Shown here piece by piece: positions 57,064 through 64,000 of a stretch of DNA of 64,000 bases. The position numbers and the translations under genes are program-made. Each line of letters starts with the position of its first letter. Positions within the stretch are counted from its first letter, which is position 1. Origin of the DNA: Patescibacteria group bacterium UBA7396 (GTDB lineage Bacteria > Patescibacteriota > Gracilibacteria > BD1-5 > UBA6164); the NCBI GenBank assembly GCA_002470645.1, contig DKNE01000023.1, positions 50,538 through 114,537 on the forward strand. The letters are read 5' to 3'. Below the pieces are notes generated by a model, which saw nothing but the letters and a program-made list of their open reading frames with translations, did no database searches and had not been told where the DNA came from.

Positions 57064-59289
57064 TTATTTTATTTCTTCAACTTTTGGAGCTTCAGATGCT
57101 GGAGTTACTGGAGTTTCAACTTTTGGTGGAAGTGGGTCAAACTTTCTTTTAAGTCCTATTCTCCCCTTTTCTTTATTTACTTCAATAACTTCAAATTCTA
57201 CACTTTCTCATTCTTTTACGATATCAGCAACATTTGCTACTCTTGTAGCAGCCAGTTTTGAGATATGAATCATTCCTGATTTTCCGTTAAATTCTACAAT
57301 AGCTCCTGTCCCTTCAATAATTTTTGCTACTTTTCCAATTCCTTTATACCCAACTTCTGGTTCCCAAACCATTGCTTTAATTTCATCTACTGCTTTATTT
57401 CAACCTATTTGATCTTTGGCTGTAATAGTTGTATTTCCATCTTCTGCAATAGAGATTTTAACAGAGTATTCTTTTTCAAGTCTTTGAACATTTTCTCCAC
57501 CTTTTCCAATAACTTCTCTAATTTTTTCTACTGGTACAAATACATTCATAATAAGTGGTGCATATGGAGAAAGATTTAGCGCTACACTTGGTTGTACTTT
57601 AAGCATCTCATCAAGAATATAATTAATAGAAGATCTTGCCTGAGAAAAAGCATTTTCAAACACTTCCATAGAAAGTCATGCAATTTTTACATCAAGCTGC
57701 ATTGCAGTAATTCCATTTGGAGTCATAGCAACCTTGAAGTCCATATCTCATAAGAAATCTTCTTGAGCTTGGATATCTGAAAGTATTTTATATTTTCCTG
57801 TTTCTTCATCATAAATCATCCCCATCGCAATACCGGCAACTGGTGCTGTAATTGGAACTCAAGCTTGCATAAGAGAAAGTGTCGAACCACATACTGATGC
57901 CATAGAACTTGATCCATTACAAGTCATTGTTTCTGACACAACTCTTATCATATATGGAAATTGATTTTCTGGTGGTAATACTGCTTCTAAAGCTTTTTCA
58001 GCAAGTTTTCCATGTCCGATTTCTCTTCTTCCAACTCATCTAAGCATTCTTACTTCTCCCACTGAAAATGGAGGAAAATTATAGTGATGAATATATCTTT
58101 TCGTAGTTTCTTCATACATATCATCTACTATTTGGATATCATCTGGACCTCACAAAGTCGTGATAGAAAGTGCTTGTGTCATACCTCTTTGAAATAGAGC
58201 TGAACCATGAACTCTTGGAAGTAATCATGTTTCACATTTAATAGGTCTTACTTCATCAAGTTTTCTTAAATCAAGTCTTTTTTCATTTTCTAAAATGTTT
58301 TTTCTCATTACTTGTTTTACTCTTTTGTAAACAAGTTCCCCGATAGAAGCAATATCAATTCAAAGATCTTCAGCATTTTCTTGAGTTACTCATAAAAATT
58401 CTTTTGTTTCTATATCAAGTCTATCAAGTTCTGCTTGAAAATCTTTTTTTCATAATCCATATAGTGATTCTAATTTTGCATCAGTTAAAAATTCTGAAAC
58501 TTTATCAAACAAGCTTTCATCTGGAAGATTATAAAAAGCAACTATTTCAGGAATACCAAATTGTTTTTTATAGTCTGCTATAAAATCATTTTGTGCATTA
58601 CAAAGTTCTTTTATAAGATTTGAAGCAAATTGTAAAGCTGACATCATTTCCTCTTTAGAAACTTCTTTCCCCGCTGATTCTACCATAGTAATAGCATCAA
58701 ATGTTCCAGCTACAAGTAAATTAAGTTTTGCATCTTGCTCTTGCTCAAATGAAGGGTCAAAAATAAATTTTCCATCATTTCAAGCAACAATTCTCACTCA
58801 AGAAACTGGTCATTCAAATGGAGCTCCTGTCATAAGAAGTGCTAAAGATGCTCCAGTAATACCAAAAAAACCTAAATCTGATTCATTGGTTGCTGAAAGA
58901 GCTGTTGCTATAATTTGAACATCATTGATAAATCATTTTGGAAACATTGGTCTAATAGGCCTGTCAATAAGTCTTGATGTTAAAACTGATGCTTCAGATG
59001 GTCTTCCTTCTCTTTTCATAAATCTATTTCCCCCTATCTTTCCAGTCGCATAAAATTTTTCTTGATAATCAACTACTAAAGGAAAAAAATCAGCTTTTTC
59101 ATTTACTCATGTTTCTTTGATACCAGCAGTCACAAATAATACATTTCAAAAATCATCACTAATAGTTACGCTTCCATTTGCTAAAAGTCATATTTTTCCA
59201 GTTTCGAATGTAATATTTTTTCCTCAAATACTGTATACTTTTTTCAGTGGAGTAATATGCGCCGCATTTTTATCTGATAATCCTATCAT
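57064..59289 (-). CDS. pnp: Polyribonucleotide nucleotidyltransferase (PNPase)
   Basis: A 741-residue phosphorolytic 3'-5' exonuclease. The first RNase PH core has [17 protein letters not shown] and [13 protein letters not shown] near 83-115. The second has [18 protein letters not shown] and [20 protein letters not shown] near 420-470. A KH domain ([21 protein letters not shown]) near 590 and an S1 domain ([21 protein letters not shown]) end the protein. Full length and intact; UGA glycines throughout. Typically degrades and tails RNA. Confidence 0.94.
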
Positions 59290-59433
59290 AAAAATAAATT
59301 AAAAAATAAATGATATTTGAGAAAAAAGACTAAAGACAAAAGATTAAAGACAATACAAAAGTTATCTTCAACGTTTTATCTTTCCTCTTTTCTCCAAAAA
59401 ATATCTTAGTAATTATAGAGGTTTTTTATTTTT

Positions 59434-59462
59434 TTGCAAAATTTAATTTTTTATGTTAAAAT
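59434..59462 (+). promoter_or_regulatory. Predicted promoter for the lytic transglycosylase gene
   Basis: TTGCAA, a 17-bp spacer and TAAAAT, 26 bp before the ATG. The rest of the 199-bp gap to pnp is AT-rich, with short AAAGAC-like tandem motifs at 59318-59350 and no ORF. Confidence 0.4.
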
Positions 59463-59488
59463 AGAGGAAATAGTATTAAAATATATCC

Positions 59489-60607
59489 ATGGATGAGATA
59501 GAAAAATTTATAAATGACTATGAAAGAAAGCAAAAAAAAGAAAGTCTTTCTTCATTAGAAATAAAAGAATGCAGAAAAGATGCTATTCAATTATTAATAG
59601 AGTTTGAATTATGAAATTTAAAAACAGAGATATGACATGAAGTGAAACCATGAGAAAATATATGGAGAATAATTTATGAACATAGTATTGGTATAGAAAA
59701 ATCCCCTATTTCTCCTAGTAGATTAGAAGATATAGGGATTTCACCTTGAGATAAAATATATTTTACCAAAGATTATGTGTACATCAGTTTTTTAAAATGA
59801 TGATATAAAATAGTTCCGTTTGATGAAAATACATGTGTTGAAGAAAATAACAATAAAAAAATATCTCCTGAAAATACTACAAAAAAAGAAAAAAAACCTC
59901 CTGAAAAACAAATACCTATTCTCAAGGCAAGTAACGAAGAAGAAAATATATGATTTCAAACTATATTTGATAAAGAATCTCCTCTTTTATGAGATAAAAT
60001 TGCATATAAAAATGAGGTTGAAATAAGAAAATTATATGGGAAATCGGTTAGCTATTTGATACAAACATACTGCGAATGAAGCCTCATTGATGAAAATTTT
60101 TTATATGGTGTAATAGCAAGAGAATCAAGATTTGATAAAAATGCTCGTTCATATACATGAGTAAGGTGACTATGACAAATTACTAGTGATACGGTAGAAA
60201 CGATAGTAAATATTAATAATGCAAAAACAAAATCTGATCCTAAAAGCACTGACCTTTATATTAGCTCTAGTATTAAAGATAAAAATGGAAAATTAGACAG
60301 AGTAAAAGTATTACATCCACTCAATCAATTTAAACTTACCATCAGCTACTTACTTCATTTAGAAAGTTTATTTCAATGAATATGAAATGAAAATTTTAGA
60401 AAAGAGCTTATCATCACTTCATATAATTTATGACCTTGAAAAACACAAGAAATCTTATGAAAATATAAACATATAAAAGATTGGAATGGGCTCAAAAAAG
60501 CTTTAAAAGAAGCTGCACATAAATGACAAATTACTCAATGAAAACTTAAAGAAATAACAGAGTATGTTCCAGCAGTAATGGAAAATATAAAAATAGCTTC
60601 TTTATAA
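59489..60607 (+). CDS. Lytic transglycosylase (SLT domain) with LysM-like segment
   Basis: A 372-residue protein. Near residues 48-97 a LysM-like stretch (HEVKPGENIWRIIYEH, ISPGDKIYF) may bind glycan. A Lys/Glu/Pro linker follows. The C-terminal SLT domain has YGVIARESRFDKNARSYTG near residue 206 with the catalytic Glu, GLGQIT and SYNLGPGK. No classical signal peptide is visible at the start, so export is unclear. It cuts peptidoglycan glycan strands. It ends in NIKIASL next to the shared terminator. Confidence 0.82.
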
Positions 60608-60637
60608 AAAAATAGCTTCTTAAGAAGCTATTTTTTC
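60606..60637. terminator. Bidirectional palindromic terminator between the SLT gene and lexA
   Basis: Perfect palindrome AAAAAATAGCTTCTT / AAGAAGCTATTTTTT with no loop. It covers the lexA stop. The left-arm motif AAAAATAGCTTCTT is also present 20 bp upstream as the last codons of the SLT gene. Confidence 0.85.
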
Positions 60638-61264
60638 AAAATTAAACACATCAACTGCCTTTCCGTTTACCATTACTTCTTCTTCAGAAGAAAGAACGAT
60701 AGGTTTATGATATTCGTCTCTTGATTTTGGTATAAGATAAAGGTTTTTCCCTTCTGTTTTTGGAATTTTTAGTGTAGCTGCATTATCTACTACGAATAAA
60801 AATGCATCTTTTGTATTAATTACTTTTTCTCTTTTATCAATAAGAACATAGCTTCCATTTTCAATAGATTTCCCATTTACTTTAAAATCATTCATAGAAG
60901 TTCATTCTACTTTTACTAAGAAATAGTCTTTTGATTCTCCTTTTACTACATTTTTAGAAAGTGGCAGTGTACCATATTCATATTGTTCAGCATATGCTAA
61001 AGGTCTTCCAGCATTTGCAATTCCTAAAATAGGTATATGGAGCATAGTTTGAAATCCAATTCCATTTCAAAGTCTGATACTTCTAAATCCATGTCCTCTG
61101 GTAATAAATCCTTTTTTTTCTAAAGCTTCTAAATATTGTACTACTCATCTTTTAGATTTTTGATGAGTTAGGTTTTGTAATTCTTCTATAGTTGGTGATT
61201 TTCCATACCTTCCTATAAAATCCGTAATAATGTCCAAGACATTCTGTTGTTTATCTGTAAGCAT
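60620..61264 (-). CDS. lexA: LexA SOS repressor
   Basis: A 214-residue repressor-protease. The N-terminal winged helix (LTDKQQNVLDIITDFIGRYG, SPTIEELQ) precedes the self-cleavage site Ala85-Gly86 in IANAGRPL. The catalytic dyad is Ser123 in EGTSMND and Lys166 in AATLKIP. On DNA damage, RecA would trigger self-cleavage. A palindrome over its own promoter (61285-61299) suggests autoregulation. Confidence 0.93.
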
Positions 61265-61284
61265 AACTCTATAATTAAAAATTA

Positions 61285-61324
61285 AATTGTATAACAATTA
61301 TATACTTCATTTTTCGAAAGTCAA
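61285..61324 (-). promoter_or_regulatory. lexA promoter with palindromic operator
   Basis: On the minus strand: TTGACT (61319-61324), 16-bp spacer, TATAAT (61297-61302). The palindrome AATTGT-ATA-ACAATT (61285-61299) overlaps the -10 box and start site, the right place for a LexA operator. The motif differs from known E. coli and Bacillus SOS boxes. Confidence 0.6.
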
Positions 61325-61349
61325 ATAAAAATTATAAAAAATATAGTTT

Positions 61350-63041
61350 TTAATTATGAAGCCAAAAAATAAAAAAAATCACTTGAATTGTGATCTTGAT
61401 TTTAAAATGGAAGTGCTCGTCTTTTAATCAGTTATTTCACAATTTTTCTCCCCCTTTAACTTTTTCAAGTTTTTTTTTATTCTCATTATCCATTTCTTCC
61501 ATCTTTAACCTCAATTCTTCATATCAATTTTTATTATTAAAATTTCATTTTATATTTAATTCAACTACTATATCATTAAAAGTTACAACTACTCTATCTA
61601 CAAAAATTTCAATCAATTCATCTTCTTGCTCTTTGTTTAATGATTTTAATTTAATCTTATAGGTTTTAATAAAATCATTAATTGCTTTTATTCAATACTT
61701 TTGTTTTTTTAAATCACTAATTTTTTCCTCAACCTCATTTTTTCTTGTTTCTAAAGTTCCTATATTTGAATTATTCTCATTAATGATTTTTCTAATACTA
61801 CTTTTACTTTTTTCATCATTAAACATTCAAAGTTCTTTAAAAAGTCTACTATTTTCTCATTCAATATCTTTTATCCTTTTATTAATTTCTTTTAACTCAT
61901 TTTCGTAATTTTCAAAAACTTTATTAAATTCTTGATCATTATTAATATAACTTTCATAAAATTTACTTGGATCTTCAATTAATTCATATATCTTTTTAAT
62001 AACAAAATCTCTTAAAATATTTTCACTTATTCAAGTATTTTTACAAATATGAACTTCATCTAATGCACGAGACTTATATGAATTATGACAAGTATAATTC
62101 ATAGTATTCTTAGAAGATTTATATCAGTGATATTTATATCCACATAATCAGCATACAATTTTTCAAGTAAATATCCTTTTTTGTCATCTTCAAATTACTT
62201 TATTTTTATCAATATTTTCTTGAACTTTTTTAAACACATCATCTTCTATAATTTTAGGACACTCAAACATTACTCTTTGTTCAACTGGTACTTGAATTGT
62301 CTTATATTTTTTAGTTACATCATTATAAACAGTTGTAGTTTTTCAATAATAATATCTTCAATTATAAGTTTCATTCCTTAAAATGTTTCAAATAGTCCTA
62401 GAGTGCCAATAATTTTGAACTCTTTTATTTGTTTTTCATTCCAAAGAAAGATTAAAAATTTCTTTTATTATTTTTGCCTCATCTTCATCAATTAGCATTT
62501 TTTTCTTATCATCTAATTTATACCCAGTTGGTGGCATTGGACCTCAAACAAAACATCATTTTTTTGACATTGCAATTTTTCATAGTACCGTTCTTTCGCG
62601 AATAAAGTCTCTTTCCATTGTTGCAAATGCTCCAAGTAGAGTTAAAAAGAATTTTCATACTGGGTCTTTTGTATCAATTTTTTCATTTTTTGAAATTATC
62701 CCTACCTTATATTCATCTAAAAAATCAACAAAATCTAATAATAATTTAGTTGATCTAAAAAGTCTATCAATTTTCATAACTAAAACAACATCAATATTTC
62801 ACATCCTAACTTCTCTTTTTAGTCTGTCTAATCAAGGTCTATGCTCTTTTGCTCAACTAACTCAATCATCACTAAAAATCATTCATTCTTCAAGTACAAG
62901 TCAATTTTCTGGGTCTTCGATATATTTCTTTAATATTTCTTCTTGAGTTTCAAGAGATGTTCCCTCAACTGCCTGTTCTAAAGTTGAGCAACGCTTATAT
63001 AAACCAACTCTAAGTATTTTTCAATCTTCTCTTTTAATCAT
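61350..63041 (-). CDS. Large serine recombinase (integrase) of a mobile element
   Basis: A 563-residue large serine recombinase. The N-terminal resolvase domain has VGLYKRCSTLEQA (catalytic Ser), SLETQEE, SDDGVSGAKEHRPGLDRL and KIDRLFRST, with ATMERDFIRER after it. A recombinase domain (YYGKTTTVYN region), a zinc ribbon (CGLCGYKYHG then later CHN and HIC) and a coiled coil near 380-490 follow. Glycines in conserved motifs are UGA, so the gene is adapted to the host code. The final 35 residues after KGGEKLG are an extension of uncertain conservation. The start overlaps the upstream gene by 8 bp. Confidence 0.9.
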
Positions 63042-64000
63042 ATTCTTTTAAAATTATAGAAAATAAATCTTTAGAATTAACTTCTTTTTCGTTAGAAATA
63101 TAATTAATTCTCTTTTTTAATTTAGATAAATATTTTTGCGAAAATTTTTCATCAAAAATATCTTCAAAATATTTTATATTACTATCATCTATTATTTTTA
63201 AGAACTTAAACATTTTTTCATCATGAAATTGTTTAGTATGATAATAAATATAAATGATTTTTATAATATTTTCACTAAATAAAGAAAATACAGAAATAAT
63301 ATTATTATTTACATATCACTTAATTTTATCCAAAAACTCATCAACGCTAATTTCAAGAAATTCACTTATATAATTTAATCCTCAATTTATTATATTAAAT
63401 AAATCATCATATTTTATTTTTTCTATATCTCAATCTTCATAAAGTAAAAATATATTTTCAAAAATTTGTTCGTATAAAACTAGATATTCATCATAATTTT
63501 CGCAACTTTGAATTATTGGATCTAAATTTTTTAATATTTCTATTCTATCTTCTCATATTTCATCTTCTATATTTTTAATTATTGTATTTGCCATTTTCAT
63601 TTTTCTCAAACTATCACTTTTCTTAACTTTTGTTTCTAAACTTCACTTTATACTATTATCAATACTTTTTATTAGAATTTTCTTATATGAAATATCAAAT
63701 ATATCAACTCATTTTTTTATAAAATAAGTAAGTAATATATTAAATAGTTTATCGTTCTTATCATTAATAAAATATAAATCATCAAATAATATGTTTTTTG
63801 TAATATCTTTTCTCATGGATATCTCAAATCTTATTATCTCATCTATTTTATTAAAATAATTTAGATATAAATATTTTAATTCTTTTTCATGCTTACTTAC
63901 TTCAATTTTTTTATCATAAATTCTGAAATAATAATATGAGTTATCTTTTTCATTTATGTTTCAAATATTAATACTCTCTGACCGGCCTCCATATACTTGG
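63034..64000 (-). CDS. Replication-initiator-like protein (Rep_trans type), 5' end outside window
   Basis: The last 321 residues of a minus-strand gene running off the right edge. The visible start has QVYGGRSES, then a segment YYYFRIYDKKIEV followed by RFEIS. This matches the catalytic-domain end of Rep_trans (PF02486-like) initiators of plasmids, ICEs and filamentous phages (GsR-S ... RiYDKkxE ... RxElel). The rest is a helical Asn/Ile-rich region. UGA glycines are present. The stop overlaps the recombinase start, implying one transcript. Confidence 0.65.

Larger units (their letters stand above)
61350..64000. mobile_element. Left part of an integrated mobile element (integrase + Rep)
   Basis: Two overlapping minus-strand genes, a serine integrase and a Rep_trans-like initiator, sit just upstream of the lexA promoter and run past the window edge. 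Codon use is more AT-rich than the neighbours. The attachment sites cannot be placed without the other end; the left boundary probably lies between 61325 and 61350. Confidence 0.65.

Noticed and set aside
59318..59350. Short AAAGAC-like tandem motif upstream of pnp
   Set aside because: Imperfect and very short; no symmetry or link to the promoter that would support a binding site.
61372..61402. Weak hairpin with AATCAC / GTGATC arms near the end of the recombinase gene
   Set aside because: It lies inside the recombinase frame when UGA is Gly, the stem is short and imperfect, and no clear T-run follows.

Overview
This window comes from a low-GC bacterium that reads UGA as glycine (translation table 25). 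That points to the candidate phyla radiation lineages Absconditabacteria (SR1) or Gracilibacteria; the sequence alone does not tell me which. Read with the standard code, nearly every gene breaks into pieces. With UGA = Gly, the pieces join into full-length conserved proteins (MraY, MurG, TilS, MiaB, RRF, EF-P, GuaB-type enzyme, PilB, PilC, PNPase, HisRS, LexA), and UGA falls on invariant glycines such as those of Walker A, the ABC signature and the MurG glycine loop. All coordinates and products below use that code. Genes are packed tightly, often with convergent overlapping stops and palindromic bidirectional terminators.

Layout. 1-6.4 kb: end of a cohesin-like surface protein, pbpC, a hypothetical protein, an FNR-type oxidoreductase, an anchored surface protein, mraY and a membrane protein. 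6.5-8.5 kb: RNHCP-domain protein and an ABC-2 exporter. 8.6-12.7 kb: a large helical-repeat protein with an HExxH metallopeptidase, interrupted by an apparent frameshift. 12.8-21.2 kb: tilS, a 3D/peptidoglycan-binding secreted protein, an AGOG-type DNA glycosylase, a secreted Kazal-like/alpha-beta hydrolase, frr, rpmG, efp, miaB. 21.4-28.2 kb: minus-strand run with an EAL-domain protein, tlyA-type methyltransferase, dcd, two small proteins and gltX (apparent frameshift). 28.4-31 kb: a giant prepilin with a FISUMP-like C-terminus and a rubredoxin/superoxide-reductase-like fusion. 31-36.6 kb: FtsX-like permease, metallophosphatase, pirin, ABC ATPase, GDSL lipoprotein. 36.7-41.8 kb: GuaB1-type enzyme, lemA, htpX, nucleotidyltransferase, a small protein and a CBS/CorC membrane protein. 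42-52.2 kb: type IV pilus region (anchor protein, pilB, a PP2C/SpoIIE phosphatase, pilC, DsbA-like protein, pilin, giant Gly-rich prepilin). 52.3-61.3 kb: hisS, a TMEM43-like protein, PAP2 phosphatase, murG, pnp, lytic transglycosylase, lexA. 61.35-64 kb: edge of an integrated mobile element with a large serine recombinase and a Rep_trans-like replication protein.

Working together: the cell makes and remodels its own peptidoglycan (MraY, MurG, PBP1C, PAP2 lipid-carrier phosphatase, 3D/PG-binding protein, SLT transglycosylase) and builds a type IV pilus with one ordinary pilin and two very large adhesin-like prepilins. A phosphatase within the pilus operon and an EAL protein elsewhere suggest signalling. 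These features fit a surface-attached lifestyle, but that last step is inference. No tRNA, rRNA or CRISPR array was recognised, and no gene-free stretch exceeds 300 bases.
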